Source: Noviherbaspirillum humi (GTDB lineage: Bacteria; Pseudomonadota; Gammaproteobacteria; Burkholderiales; Burkholderiaceae_D). Taken from it: a DNA stretch of 64,000 nucleotides. A program made the translations under genes and the position numbers. A model generated the notes under the pieces. It was not told where the DNA came from and did not search any database. It worked only from the letters and a program-made list of their open reading frames with translations. Below are positions 1 through 8,804 of the stretch, piece by piece (within the stretch, counting starts at the first letter, position 1; each line of letters begins with the position of its first letter). The stretch covers positions 1 through 64,000 of the forward strand of contig NZ_FZOT01000016.1 in NCBI RefSeq assembly GCF_900188095.1, in the 5' to 3' direction.

Positions 1-88
1 CGAGCTCGGCCTTCAGGTTGTAGGGGCCGGCGATGGCGCGCAGGAACACGCGGTCCTTCTTGCTGTTGTAGTGCGACTCTTTACCCAT
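1..88 (-). CDS. Unidentified protein, N-terminal 29 residues only
   Basis: The leftward reading frame starts with ATG at 86-88, preceded by a strong GAAGGAGAC ribosome binding site, and runs off the window edge. The visible residues begin MGKESHYNSKKDRVFL and are too few for a family call. The gene diverges from the PcaQ-like LysR gene across a 261-base intergenic region, the usual arrangement for a LysR regulator and its target, so a role in aromatic acid metabolism is possible but is inference only. Confidence 0.6.
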   Translation of the reverse strand, partial: MGKESHYNSKKDRVFLRAIAGPYNLKAEL

Positions 89-349
89 GGTGTCTCCTTC
101 TTGTACGGGTCTGCTGCCTGTCTTCGGGCTGGCGGCCGAAGGATGGCCAGATCGGTGCCAGCCGTGCTTTGCAACGCAGCACGCTCCGCCCGGGCGGCAA
201 AGGCGAACGGAGCAACGACTTCATTCGCCGGCTGCCGGATTCCGGAACGTGGTTCTGCGAAACGGAACAAAGTTAATCGATGATGAAAATTACGTAAAGT
301 GATATTTTTTATGCCTTGACGGCACAAATGGTTATGCAAAGAGGGAAAC
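89..349. promoter_or_regulatory. Divergent intergenic region, probable LysR control region
   Basis: These 261 bases separate the leftward partial gene from the LysR gene and must hold both promoters. The right half (about 270-350) is distinctly AT-richer. An ATAACC half-site lies at 330-335 on the minus strand, but I could not find its inverted partner, so no PcaQ-type operator is called. Confidence 0.4.
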
Positions 350-1306
350 ATGGTTAACAGCGGCGTGAAATTCCGGCACCTGCAGTGCTTTCTGGCGGTG
401 GCACAGCAGCGCAGCCTGCAGAAGGCAGCCGCTTCCCTATCGATCACTCAGCCGGCGGTCTCCAAGACGCTCAAGGAACTTGAGGAACTGCTGCAGGTAC
501 GGCTGTTCGAGCGCGGCCGCAAGAATGCGACGCTCACGCCCGAGGCGCAGACCTTCTTCCGCTACGCCGCGGCAAGCGTGAGCGCCATGCAGCAGGGGGT
601 GGAGTCGATGACGCGGGTTCGCAGCCATGCCCGTTCGGTCATCTCGCTCGGCGCCCCGCCCACCTTGGCCCCTTCCTTCCTGCCGGCTGTGCTGCAGCGC
701 TTCGTTGCGCACACCGGCGACATACAGGTGAACCTGCAGACCGGCCGCAATGCCGACCTGCTGAGCGATCTGCGCGACCGCAAGCTCGACATCATGCTCG
801 GCCGCCATCTCGATCCGAAGCGCATGGTCGGCATCTCCTTCGAGCACCTGTACGCCGACCCGCTGATCGTGGTGGTAAGGCCGGGTCATCCCTTGCTCGG
901 CGCCGCCGCCGTCGATCCGAAACAAGTCGGCGACTATCCGGCGGTACTGCCCAGCCGCGGCACCTTCATCCGTCATGTGGCGGACACCTTCGCGGTGGAG
1001 GAAGGCATCGCCACGGCGGCGCAATCGATAGAGACGCTCTCGGTCTCCTTCGGGCGCACCTATACCCACGACAGCGACGCCATCTGGTTCGTGCCGTGGA
1101 GCGCGGTCGTCAACGATCTTCGCAGCGGCTTCCTGGTCAAGCTGCCGCTGGCCGCGCGTCCGGGCGGCCCGGCGTCCGCGCAGCGCATGCGCTCCATCGG
1201 CCTGCTGACCCGCACCGACGACCTGCCGGCGCCGGAAATGCAGGCGCTGATCGACATCATCAAGGAAGTGGCCGATGCCGGCGAACTGGAGGCGACGATG
1301 CTCTAG
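350..1306 (+). CDS. LysR-family regulator, PcaQ-like
   Basis: This 318-residue protein has an N-terminal winged helix-turn-helix (about residues 8-66, including QPAVSKTLKELE) followed by a LysR substrate-binding domain. The phrases KFRHLQCFLAVA, SFEHLYADPLIVVVRPGHP, SFGRTYTHDSDAIWFVP and LLTRTDDLPAPEMQ follow the pattern of PcaQ, the activator of protocatechuate (beta-ketoadipate) genes. ATG 350 is preceded by GAGGGAA. The gene diverges from the partial gene at 1-88, its likely target. The effector cannot be read from sequence, and a related aromatic-acid regulator is equally possible. Confidence 0.85.
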   Translation: MVNSGVKFRHLQCFLAVAQQRSLQKAAASLSITQPAVSKTLKELEELLQVRLFERGRKNATLTPEAQTFFRYAAASVSAMQQGVESMTRVRSHARSVISLGAPPTLAPSFLPAVLQRFVAHTGDIQVNLQTGRNADLLSDLRDRKLDIMLGRHLDPKRMVGISFEHLYADPLIVVVRPGHPLLGAAAVDPKQVGDYPAVLPSRGTFIRHVADTFAVEEGIATAAQSIETLSVSFGRTYTHDSDAIWFVPWSAVVNDLRSGFLVKLPLAARPGGPASAQRMRSIGLLTRTDDLPAPEMQALIDIIKEVADAGELEATML

Positions 1307-1407
1307 GCCCATCGTTGCTCGTTGTCGATCCGTACACCGCGCGGATCGGGTTGAACCAAACTTTTGGGCCGGACTCCATTGGGTATTGCGAACTTCATAA
1401 GCATGAT

Positions 1408-2817
1408 GTGAAACACTTCCTTGGATTCATCGGGTGCAGCATCTCTTTGAGACTGCTGTCGCTCATGCTGGGCGCAGCGCTGCTCGTCAATTGCGGCGGA
1501 GGCGGTGGCGGTGGCTCCGCCAATACTGGAGCGTCATCCGCTGAACCGAATGCCGCGACATCGCGGCAACAAGCTGCCCCGGCGTCAGTGGTCGTGCCGC
1601 TCGAAGTGCGGGATGCGCTCGCAGAAGCACCCTTCAATGAAGCGAAAGATCTGACCGTGCCGCCGGGTTTCGGTATTCGCGTCTGGGCGCGCGTGGCGGG
1701 CGCGCGCTTCATGGCGCTCGCGCCAAACGGCGACGTGCTGGTATCGGTGCCAGGCGAGGGAAAAATCGTATTGCTGCGCGAACGCGCCGATGAGCCGCCA
1801 CAAGCTTTCGACTATGCAACGGGGCTGCGCAATCCCCATGACATGGTGTTTCACGCCATCGACGGAGTCACTTATCTGTACGTGGCCGAATCGAACCGCG
1901 TCACGCGATCCGTCTATCGAAGCGCGGAGACCCTTAGCGGCGAGCGGGTAACCGTCGTCGACAACCTTCCCGACAATTCTTCGCCCGAGTTGCAAGGCAA
2001 TTACGGACACGAACTCAAGAACATCGCCTTGTCCCCCGACCACAAGCTATACGTTTCGGTGGCATCGACCTGCAATGCATGTACGGAAGATACCGTCAGC
2101 GATCCGGTGCGAGGGGCAATCTACCAGCATGCGGCGGACGGCACGCAGCGCAGACTGTTCGCCCGGGGCTTGCGCAATGCCGAAGGGCTGGACTTCATTC
2201 CGGGCACCGGCACGCTGTGGGTGACAGTCAACAATCGGGACAATGTCCTGGTGCCGACGGATGTGGACATCGACGGCGATGGCGCCAGCGACATTGGCGA
2301 ATTGCTGCCGGCCTATGTCGACAACAATCCGCCCGAGCTGTTCACTTCGGTACGCGATGGGGCCAACTACGGCTGGCCGTTCTGCAATGCGATCGCGAAT
2401 CCCGCCATGAGCGGGCTCGCGCTGGAACCGGATTACCAGCTCAATCGCGCCGGCGCCGCATTGAATTGCGCCGTGGTGGAACGGTCCGCCAAGGGGATGC
2501 GCGCCCATTCGGCGCCGCTCGGCTTCAGCTTTCTGCAGTCGAGCTCGGTGCCTGCCGCATATCGTGCCGGGGCGGCAGTGGCGCAGCATGGCTGCTGGAA
2601 CTGCACCAGCCTGAACGCAGGCTACAAAGTGACCTACTTTCCCTTCGATGCAGCGGGCAATACCGGCGCGGAGATGGACCTGGTCAGCGGCTTCGTCACC
2701 GACCCGGAGGAGCGCGATGTCTGGGGCCGTCCGGTGGATGTGATTGCCGACGCAAAAGGCAATCTGCTGATCTCCGACGATTTTGCCGGAGCGATCTACC
2801 AGCTTTATCCGAAGTGA
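1408..2817 (+). CDS. Sorbosone/glucose dehydrogenase-like beta-propeller lipoprotein
   Basis: The 469-residue product has a hydrophobic leader ending ALLVNC followed by a Gly run, which looks like a lipoprotein signal although Asn at -1 is atypical. The mature part resembles PQQ-dependent L-sorbosone/glucose dehydrogenases: LTVPPGFGIRVWARV, GHELKNIALSPDHKLYVSV, RGLRNAEGLDF and DGANYGWPFCN are blade-type motifs. Such enzymes oxidise sugars or aldoses in the periplasm. The GTG start at 1408 is chosen to keep the leader; no good ribosome binding site precedes it, and TTG at 1447 would leave a shorter leader. Some cysteines (CNACTED, CWNC) could form disulfides. The enzyme activity is family inference. 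Confidence 0.75.
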   Translation: MKHFLGFIGCSISLRLLSLMLGAALLVNCGGGGGGGSANTGASSAEPNAATSRQQAAPASVVVPLEVRDALAEAPFNEAKDLTVPPGFGIRVWARVAGARFMALAPNGDVLVSVPGEGKIVLLRERADEPPQAFDYATGLRNPHDMVFHAIDGVTYLYVAESNRVTRSVYRSAETLSGERVTVVDNLPDNSSPELQGNYGHELKNIALSPDHKLYVSVASTCNACTEDTVSDPVRGAIYQHAADGTQRRLFARGLRNAEGLDFIPGTGTLWVTVNNRDNVLVPTDVDIDGDGASDIGELLPAYVDNNPPELFTSVRDGANYGWPFCNAIANPAMSGLALEPDYQLNRAGAALNCAVVERSAKGMRAHSAPLGFSFLQSSSVPAAYRAGAAVAQHGCWNCTSLNAGYKVTYFPFDAAGNTGAEMDLVSGFVTDPEERDVWGRPVDVIADAKGNLLISDDFAGAIYQLYPK

Positions 2818-2834
2818 TGAGGAGCGACATGAAA

Positions 2835-2910
2835 GCGAGGCGCGCCACGGCGCCTCGCTCATGCCTCTGCTGAAGCGGTCTCCCGCGCCCATGCGGCAAC
2901 AGGAGACCGC
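2835..2910. terminator. Two hairpins between convergent genes
   Basis: GCGAGGCGC (2835-2843) pairs with GCGCCTCGC (2850-2858), and GCGGTCTCC (2875-2883) pairs with GGAGACCGC (2902-2910). Both are perfect 9-bp stems between the convergent genes ending at 2817 and 2947. Neither has a T-run, so termination is inferred from position. Confidence 0.45.
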
Positions 2911-2946
2911 GACCGCGCCGCATGCGTGCGGCGCGTGTCGAGGCGC

Positions 2947-4200
2947 TTAGGGCTTGCCGTAATCCATCGGCAGGAAGCGCAGCTTGTCCCAGGGGAAGCC
3001 GTTCAGAATGGCGTAGGGCTGGGTGCCGTTGAACAGGGCGTCGTACGGATCGGCCTTGCCCATGGCGGTGTAGCCCTTCGGATTGTTCACGCGAAGCGAG
3101 AGCGCCCCCGCCTTGTCCCACACCACGAAGCCGTATTTCTGCGCCGCCCTGGCGATGGTTTTCGCCACCGGGTGGATATTGAGCGCATCCACGTTCACCG
3201 ACTTGTCGAGGAAGAAGCGCTGCCCTTCGGCGATGGCGTTGGCGCCGGTGTAGAAGCCGTCGGTGCGGCTGGCCGGCCACGAGAGCGCGGGGTAGGCCTT
3301 CGGTTCCACCAGCGCGATGCCGATCGCATGGCCGATTTCGCCGGCCTGCAATTCCTCGGCGCTGATCTGGCCGCCGAGGAAAGGCAAGCCGGTGGCGGTG
3401 GTGCCGTAGGAATTGGCGAAGCGGCCATCGCTCTTCGACGCATTCGTCATCCGGCCACCCCAGCAGGCCTGCCACTGGCCATTCACCTTGCGGGTCTGCC
3501 AGAACTCCCAGACCGTGTCGGTGGAGGGTTGATAGACCGTCATCTCGCCATCGGTGCCGTCCGACGGCTGCGCATACGACGGAATCGGCACCTGCGCCCA
3601 CTGCGCTTGCAGCGCCTGGTCGACATAGCCCTTGCCCTGGCAATCCCAGAACGACACCTTGACCGTCGGCGTGCTGGCGTCGGCCACATAGACGGGGCTG
3701 GCGTAGGAATCGGTGTTGATCGTCACATTGCCGTAGTACGACTGTATCTGGCGCTGGAAGTCGGCGGCGAAGCCGGCCGAGTTGGCATGCAGCGGCGCAT
3801 TGGCGGGAATCTGCTGGTACCAGAAGCTGCTGGCGCCGAAGATCGTCTTGGCGGAAGGCTGCGTGCTCGGCGCAGGTGCAGGTGCAGGTGCAGGTGCGGG
3901 GGCCTGTGCTGGTGCAGGGGCTGGCGCTGGTGCAGACGGGGAAGGCGTGGCTTGACCGCCAACCGGCGCAGGCGCCACGGCGATCGGCGCTGGTTGCGCG
4001 CTCGGCATGCTGGAAGTATCGGGGGAAGACGCTGCGGCGTTACCCTCGCTGGCAGCAACGGCGCCAGCCTGTGCCGAATCGGCGGTGGAGGCGCTGGAAG
4101 CGGTCGGACTGGAGGAACCTCCTCCACAAGCAGCCAGCAGCATGGCGGCGCATAGTGAGCTCAGGGTCGACGGGATCGAAAGACGATGAAGCTTTTGCAT
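2947..4200 (-). CDS. Secreted lipoprotein of unknown function with Pro/Ala linker
   Basis: This 417-residue protein starts at ATG 4200 after AAAGGA. A lipoprotein signal peptide ends at LLAACGGG (Cys about 25). Residues 26-115 are a low-complexity Ser/Ala/Pro linker with an alternating Ala-Pro tract. A globular domain of about 300 residues follows, beginning KTIFGASSFWYQQIPANAPL and containing WDCQGKG, WEFWQ and WGGRMTNAS. The FW..IPANAPL opening and aromatic-rich strands recall large secreted proteins of unknown function also found in actinobacteria, possibly carbohydrate-acting, but I cannot name a family. It ends convergently with the sorbosone dehydrogenase-like gene. Confidence 0.75.
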   Translation of the reverse strand: MQKLHRLSIPSTLSSLCAAMLLAACGGGSSSPTASSASTADSAQAGAVAASEGNAAASSPDTSSMPSAQPAPIAVAPAPVGGQATPSPSAPAPAPAPAQAPAPAPAPAPAPSTQPSAKTIFGASSFWYQQIPANAPLHANSAGFAADFQRQIQSYYGNVTINTDSYASPVYVADASTPTVKVSFWDCQGKGYVDQALQAQWAQVPIPSYAQPSDGTDGEMTVYQPSTDTVWEFWQTRKVNGQWQACWGGRMTNASKSDGRFANSYGTTATGLPFLGGQISAEELQAGEIGHAIGIALVEPKAYPALSWPASRTDGFYTGANAIAEGQRFFLDKSVNVDALNIHPVAKTIARAAQKYGFVVWDKAGALSLRVNNPKGYTAMGKADPYDALFNGTQPYAILNGFPWDKLRFLPMDYGKP

Positions 4201-4515
4201 TGAAATCCTTTGAAGCGCCTGTAATTCTTCCAGGCAAGGATTCCTATGAGAAAGTTTTAGTTCCTAAGTTCCTCCGAGTAATATTTCCATACGGTAATTT
4301 ACTTCTCGTTACAGATTCATTGGCATTCCGTCAAAAAGCAGCACCGCGACCTGGCGCTTTTGTCTGCAGTGCCAGACTGGCGGCGCTATGACACCCAAGC
4401 CGGCGGACCCATGCCGCTGTACCGGCCAGCTAGGCCAGGCCTGAACCAATTTAGCTGCACGACAGGGCATCTGCAACGATTCAAGTGCCGATGAAAAGCA
4501 GCGATATCTGACGCA
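4201..4515. other. Intergenic stretch, no gene seen
   Basis: The 315 bases upstream of the secreted lipoprotein gene contain an AT-rich block (about 4250-4340) that probably carries its promoter. I see no credible coding frame, tRNA or strong hairpin. Confidence 0.5.
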
Positions 4516-5256
4516 TCAGCTCCGTGCCGACGCCTGAAGCACGGGTGCCAGCGACATGGCGATCAGGGGGACGGCCAGCAGGATGGCAGAGGCAAAGCCC
4601 AGGGTCTTGAAACCGAAGGCGCCCGCGACCCCGCCAACGAAAAAAGACAGCGCCAATGCGCCATGGACCCGAAGGCGGGTGCGATTGGCCAGCACCACGC
4701 TGGCGGCAACGCTGCGATCCCGGTTCCAGTACACCAGCTTGCCAAGCTCGATGCCGATATCGGTGATCAGGCCGGTGACGTGTGTCGTCCGTATTTCGGC
4801 ATTGGATATCTTCGTCACCAGCGCATTTTGCAACCCCATGGTGAAGCACAGCAGGACGGCGATCAGGGAAACGCCGCCCATCTCGCGCACCGGTAGCCTG
4901 GCGCCGAACAAGCCGAACAGCAAAAGCAGGCCGGCTTCCAGCCGCAACGGCACCGAATAGATGTTCTTCGCCGCGCTGCGCCGGGCGAAGTTGACCAGCC
5001 AAGCCGTGGCGCCCGCCCCCGCCATGAAGGAAAACAGGGACAGTCCGGCCGCGATCGTTAGTCCGGCATGGCCAAGCACGAGATTATCCGCCGCCGCCGA
5101 GACGATGCCTGTCATGTGCGAGGTGTATTGGCCGATGGCGAGGAAGCCGCCGGCGTTGAGTGCGCCGGCGACAAAGGCGAGCATGACGCCCAGATGCAGG
5201 TTGGCGGCCGCCGTTCTTTGCTGGGCCGTGAGACGGGCAAGGTAGTTGATCGGCAT
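4516..5256 (-). CDS. DUF1275 (YoaK-like) membrane protein
   Basis: The 246-residue polytopic protein has about six hydrophobic segments and the family opening LAFVAGALNAGGFLAIGQYTSHMTG. Its further motifs FTMGLQNALVTKISNAEIRTTHVTG and DIGIELGK are hallmarks of DUF1275. The family is predicted to be an inner-membrane transporter or permease-like protein with no established substrate. Start ATG 5256 gives MPINYLARLT. The gene stands alone, with a gap on both sides. Confidence 0.85.
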   Translation of the reverse strand: MPINYLARLTAQQRTAAANLHLGVMLAFVAGALNAGGFLAIGQYTSHMTGIVSAAADNLVLGHAGLTIAAGLSLFSFMAGAGATAWLVNFARRSAAKNIYSVPLRLEAGLLLLFGLFGARLPVREMGGVSLIAVLLCFTMGLQNALVTKISNAEIRTTHVTGLITDIGIELGKLVYWNRDRSVAASVVLANRTRLRVHGALALSFFVGGVAGAFGFKTLGFASAILLAVPLIAMSLAPVLQASARS

Positions 5257-5414
5257 GGCTTGGACTGTTCAGCAAATGGCGCTTCACGCGGAAGCACGAT
5301 TTTAACGGCCTTGCGCCAACGCCGGACCGCTGCCGTTGTCGAAGATGAGCAGGCGGCCTGAACCCTGAACCCTCCACGGGATGCTGCCTGCCCGGCCATT
5401 GCATTCCCGGCTCG

Positions 5415-5846
5415 CTACAGCCCTGCCCGCTTCGCGATTGCCTCGCCGATCCGCTTCACCAGGTAAGGCGTTGCGAGCGGCCGCACCAGGTAGCGCACCC
5501 GGTGGCGCATGAGAATGCCGGCCAGCGGCTCGACGTTCTCCGGACGAGTCTGGTTGCCAAGGACGAAGACCGGCGCGTCGGGCGTGCCTGCAAGGATGGC
5601 GGCAACGATCTCCTCCAGCCGGGGCGAATTCGGCTGCCAGTCGGCCAGATAATCCAGCACATAGGCGTCGAAGCGACTTTCCGAAATTGCCTGGGCCAGA
5701 ACATCGATATCGTAAAAGGCAGTGGCGGCGAAGCCCTGGTCCCGCAGCGCCTGGCAGAGCGAATCGGCCAGGGTTTCGTCGCTGTCGAGAACGGCGACAG
5801 CGAAGGGCGGCGGCTGCCAGGGGCGGTAGTCGGGGCGGTCTTCCAT
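5415..5846 (-). CDS. Orphan response-regulator receiver-like protein
   Basis: The 143-residue product is a single alpha/beta domain resembling a CheY-like receiver. Strand 1 is FAVAVLDSDET (acidic pocket in reduced form), strand 3 is FDAYVLDYLAD with a plausible phospho-acceptor Asp, then APVFVLGNQT, and VRYLVRPLATPYLVKRI carries an Arg-Pro where Lys-Pro is usual. No output domain is present. ATG 5846 (MEDRPDYRPW) is preferred over longer in-frame starts, although its ribosome binding site is weak. No sensor kinase gene adjoins it. Confidence 0.65.
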   Translation of the reverse strand: MEDRPDYRPWQPPPFAVAVLDSDETLADSLCQALRDQGFAATAFYDIDVLAQAISESRFDAYVLDYLADWQPNSPRLEEIVAAILAGTPDAPVFVLGNQTRPENVEPLAGILMRHRVRYLVRPLATPYLVKRIGEAIAKRAGL

Positions 5847-5940
5847 GGGAATGTCAGGTAAAGCAAGACGAGGCTGGCTTGATTCTACCGTCCCGCCGCG
5901 GCTTTCCGCCGGGGAAGCAAGGCGCTGGCGATGCGGCGCC

Positions 5941-6243
5941 TCAGGCGCGCATGTAAGCCCAGCCCTCGGCTTGGCGCCGGGCGATGTGCAGCACCGCTGC
6001 CGGCACGACCCGCATGCCCGGACGCGCTTGTGCCTGCGTCGCGGTGAGGGTATTGCCGCATACCACCAGCCAGGCATCGGCAGGATCGGACTGGCTCAGC
6101 GCGGCGGCCACGGCGCCGGCGTTGATGACGATTTCCACCTCGGCGTCGGGCGCGGCCTTGAGCAGGTTGGCGGCATTGCGCCGGGCGCGCTGCAGGGCGC
6201 CTTCGGTTGGCGCATGGATCAGGAGTTTGAGGGTGTCAGCCAT
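5941..6243 (-). CDS. DsrE-like small protein at the end of the ABC operon
   Basis: The 100-residue protein opens ADTLKLLIHAPTEGALQRARRNAANLL, continues AEVEIVINAGAVAAAL and ADAWLVVCGNTL, and resembles DsrE/DsrF-fold proteins, a family that includes sulfur-relay subunits. A single Cys (VVCGNTL) sits where functional DsrE proteins often carry one. Its ATG (6243) overlaps the end of the ATPase gene by eight bases, which implies translational coupling to the transporter. A sulfur-linked substrate for the operon is therefore plausible but inferred. Confidence 0.7.
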   Translation of the reverse strand: MADTLKLLIHAPTEGALQRARRNAANLLKAAPDAEVEIVINAGAVAAALSQSDPADAWLVVCGNTLTATQAQARPGMRVVPAAVLHIARRQAEGWAYMRA

Positions 6244-6976
6244 GTTCGAGTTGATGGGCAATGGCCGCGACGGTTTTCATGAAGGCGGGATCGGTCCAGT
6301 CGCGCGGCCGCGGAAAATCGATCGGGTGCCGGCCGGCGATGTTGGCCGGATGCCCGCCGAGGACGATGACTTCATCGGCGAGGAACACCGCTTCTTCGAT
6401 GTCATGGGTGACGAACAGCACCGCCGCGCCGGAGCGCTGCCACACCTGCACCAGCTCCGCCTGCAGCTTGCGCCGGGTGACGGCATCCACCGCGCTGAAG
6501 GGCTCGTCCATCAGCAGCAGGTCGGGCTTGACCGCCAGCGCCCGCGCGATGCCGACGCGCTGCGCCTGGCCGCCCGAGAGTTCATGCGGCCAGCGCCGGC
6601 CGAGGTGGGCCAGGCCGGTCTGCTCCAGCGCCTCGCCGATTCGGCGGCGCTTCTCCTGCTTCGACAGCGGCAGGCCCTCCAGGCCGTAGCCGACGTTGTC
6701 GTCGACGGTGCGCCACGGCATCAGCCGGCTGTCCTGGAACACCACCGCGCTCTTGCGCGCGTCGGGCCGGTGGGCGCCGCGCAGGCTGACGCTGCCGCCG
6801 CCCGGCTGCACCAGGCCGGCCGCCATGCGCAGCAGCGTGGTCTTGCCGACGCCGGAGCCGCCGACGATGGCCACGAAGCTGCCTGCCTCGATGGCGAGGG
6901 AGAGATCATCGATGACCGGCGCCGGCGCACCGGGATGGGTATAAGACAGGCCGGTGAACTCAACTATGGACGCCAA
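6236..6976 (-). CDS. ABC transporter ATP-binding protein, sulfonate/taurine/nitrate type
   Basis: This 246-residue nucleotide-binding subunit carries Walker A GGSGVGKTT (39-47), Q-loop Gln (81), signature LSGGQ (133-137), Walker B LLLMDE (153-158) and switch His (191, VTHDIEEA). The sequence is of the SsuB/TauB/NrtD group. It works with the permease encoded upstream, whose gene it overlaps by 13 bases, and with the periplasmic receptor first in the operon. All catalytic motifs are intact. The substrate is not determined by sequence. Confidence 0.9.
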   Translation of the reverse strand: MASIVEFTGLSYTHPGAPAPVIDDLSLAIEAGSFVAIVGGSGVGKTTLLRMAAGLVQPGGGSVSLRGAHRPDARKSAVVFQDSRLMPWRTVDDNVGYGLEGLPLSKQEKRRRIGEALEQTGLAHLGRRWPHELSGGQAQRVGIARALAVKPDLLLMDEPFSAVDAVTRRKLQAELVQVWQRSGAAVLFVTHDIEEAVFLADEVIVLGGHPANIAGRHPIDFPRPRDWTDPAFMKTVAAIAHQLEHG

Positions 6977-7788
6977 CGCAGCACCTTCTTTTCCAGCAGC
7001 ATGTAGATCACGTCGGTAACGCTGTACAGCAGCGAGATCGCCAGCATGTACACCACCACCGCATCATAGGCGCCGACGCCGGCGGCGGCATTCATCTCCT
7101 GGCCCATGCCCGGCACGCCGAGCAGTTCGGCCGCGATCAGCGTCATCCAGGCCTGGCCGAGGCCGGCGCGCATGCCGGCCAGCGCGCCGGGCGCCATCGC
7201 CGGCAGCGTCACGCTCAGCATCTGCGCGGCGTAGCGGCCATGGCCGAAAGCGCGCGCCAGTTCATAGAAACGCGGATCGATGTTGCGCACGGCGCTGTAG
7301 GTAGCGAAGTAATTGATCCAGAACACGCCGATGGCAATGACGAAAGCGGCGCCGGCGTGGCTGACCTTGAACCAGGCGATGGCGAACACCACCCAGGCCA
7401 ATGGCGGAATCGGGCGCAGGATGCGGGCCAGGTAAGCCTGCAGCATGTCGAAGCGGCGCACGGTGGCTGCGGCCAGACCGATGGCGACGCCGCAGGCGGT
7501 GCCCATGCCCAGCCCCCAGAAGTAATGCAGCAGGCTGGATGCGATGGCCGGCAGCATGCGGCCGGAGGTCCACTCCTGCAAGGCCGAGGCGGGCAGCAGG
7601 AAGGGATCCGGCAAGGTATTGGGCGGCACCCAGTTCCAGGCGATGGCAGCCTTCCACAGCGCCACGAACAGGGCGATGCCGGCCGCGCCGTAAACCATGC
7701 GCGCCGGGCTGAAACGGCTGCCGCGGCGATGCCAGGCCGGCGCGGCGGCCGGCGAAGCCGTGCCGGTGGAGCCGGTGGCAGCAGACAT
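6964..7788 (-). CDS. ABC transporter permease, SsuC/TauC type
   Basis: The 274-residue inner-membrane protein has about six transmembrane segments. A binding-protein-dependent transport domain contains the EAA-like loop ELARAFGHGRYAAQMLSVTLPAMAPGALAGMRAGLGQAWMTL (key residues E, A and the G spaced before LP). The N-terminal 30 residues are Ala/Pro-rich and cytoplasmic. ATG 7788 shares one base with the TAA stop of the receptor gene, and the 3' end overlaps the ATPase gene. The order receptor-permease-ATPase-DsrE indicates one transcript. Confidence 0.9.
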   Translation of the reverse strand: MSAATGSTGTASPAAAPAWHRRGSRFSPARMVYGAAGIALFVALWKAAIAWNWVPPNTLPDPFLLPASALQEWTSGRMLPAIASSLLHYFWGLGMGTACGVAIGLAAATVRRFDMLQAYLARILRPIPPLAWVVFAIAWFKVSHAGAAFVIAIGVFWINYFATYSAVRNIDPRFYELARAFGHGRYAAQMLSVTLPAMAPGALAGMRAGLGQAWMTLIAAELLGVPGMGQEMNAAAGVGAYDAVVVYMLAISLLYSVTDVIYMLLEKKVLRWRP

Positions 7789-8804
7789 TATTTCGGCGCC
7801 TTGTCGAAGAAGCGCATGTCGAACAATTGCTCGACCGTCACCGCGGCGCTGTCCAACGTGCCGAGCTCGGCCTGGTACTTCTGCAGATCGCGCGTCGGTC
7901 CGATGATGACATAGGGGTTGGCGACGAACTGGTCATGCGAGCGGCGGATGGCCTTCTCCACCAGCGCCTTGTCGAGGCGGCCGCCGGCAACGTATTTCTG
8001 GACGTAGCCGGCCGCCTTGGCCGGGTTGTCGCGCAGCAGGCGGGTGGCATCGACATGGGCGTTCACGATCTGCTGCACCGCCTCCGGCTGTTCCTTGATC
8101 AGCTTCTCGCGCGCCAGCAGCACCGCCCCCGGCTGGCGCGGAAACATGGCGCTGCCCTGCGCCACCACGCGCGCATCCGGCAGCTTGCTCAGCACCACGC
8201 TCACCGTCGGCTCCAGCGCCACCGCGCCGTCGATGGCGCCGGTGGTCAGCGATTGCTGGATCTGCGCTTCGCCCTGGTAGATCAGGTTGATGGCGCCCGG
8301 GTCCACCTTCAGCCTTTCGCGGATCCAGTACTGGAAGGCGGTCTCGGGTACGGCGCCTTTCGGATAGCTGGCGATGGTCGGCTTGCGGTTGTGGTCCTTG
8401 GCGAAGCGGGCAAAGGCGGTGGCCGGATCGCCTGAGGCGAAATAGGAAGCCAGCGGGCCGAGCGCGATCACGTTCACCTGTTCGACGATGTTGGATGCCA
8501 GCACCTTGATGTCGGCGCCCTTGGATCTCGCCACCAGCGCCGGGCCGATGCCGACATAGGCCACGTCGAGCTGCCCGGAGACCAGCGCCTGGGTCAGCGC
8601 CGGCCCGCTCTGGAACGGCACCAGCTTGGGCGCGGGCGCGCCCTTCTTCTGCAAAGTGTCCGATTCCAGCGCGACGAACAGCTGGGACATTGGCAGGATG
8701 GGCAGGTAACCGATCTCGAGCGGGCGGTCGGCCGCGGCGGCGTGGCCGGCGGCGAGCAGCGTCGAGGCGCAGACGGCCAGCGTGGTGAGCAGCTTGCTGA
8801 ACAT
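7788..8804 (-). CDS. Periplasmic substrate-binding protein of the ABC transporter
   Basis: The 338-residue protein starts at ATG 8804 (MFSKLLTTLAVCAS) with a Sec signal peptide cleaved near HAAAA-DRP. The mature domain has the NMT1/SsuA-like layout: IGYLPILPMSQLFVALES, VSGQLDVAYVGIGPAL, GAIDGAVALEPT. It captures a small anion-like substrate (sulfonate, taurine or nitrate are the family choices) for the downstream permease and ATPase. A longer frame back to 9047 exists but would bury the signal peptide, so the internal start is used. Confidence 0.88.
   Translation of the reverse strand: MFSKLLTTLAVCASTLLAAGHAAAADRPLEIGYLPILPMSQLFVALESDTLQKKGAPAPKLVPFQSGPALTQALVSGQLDVAYVGIGPALVARSKGADIKVLASNIVEQVNVIALGPLASYFASGDPATAFARFAKDHNRKPTIASYPKGAVPETAFQYWIRERLKVDPGAINLIYQGEAQIQQSLTTGAIDGAVALEPTVSVVLSKLPDARVVAQGSAMFPRQPGAVLLAREKLIKEQPEAVQQIVNAHVDATRLLRDNPAKAAGYVQKYVAGGRLDKALVEKAIRRSHDQFVANPYVIIGPTRDLQKYQAELGTLDSAAVTVEQLFDMRFFDKAPK

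Noticed and set aside
330-335. PcaQ-type operator in the LysR intergenic region
   Set aside because: Only one ATAACC half-site is visible; the inverted partner is absent at the expected spacing.
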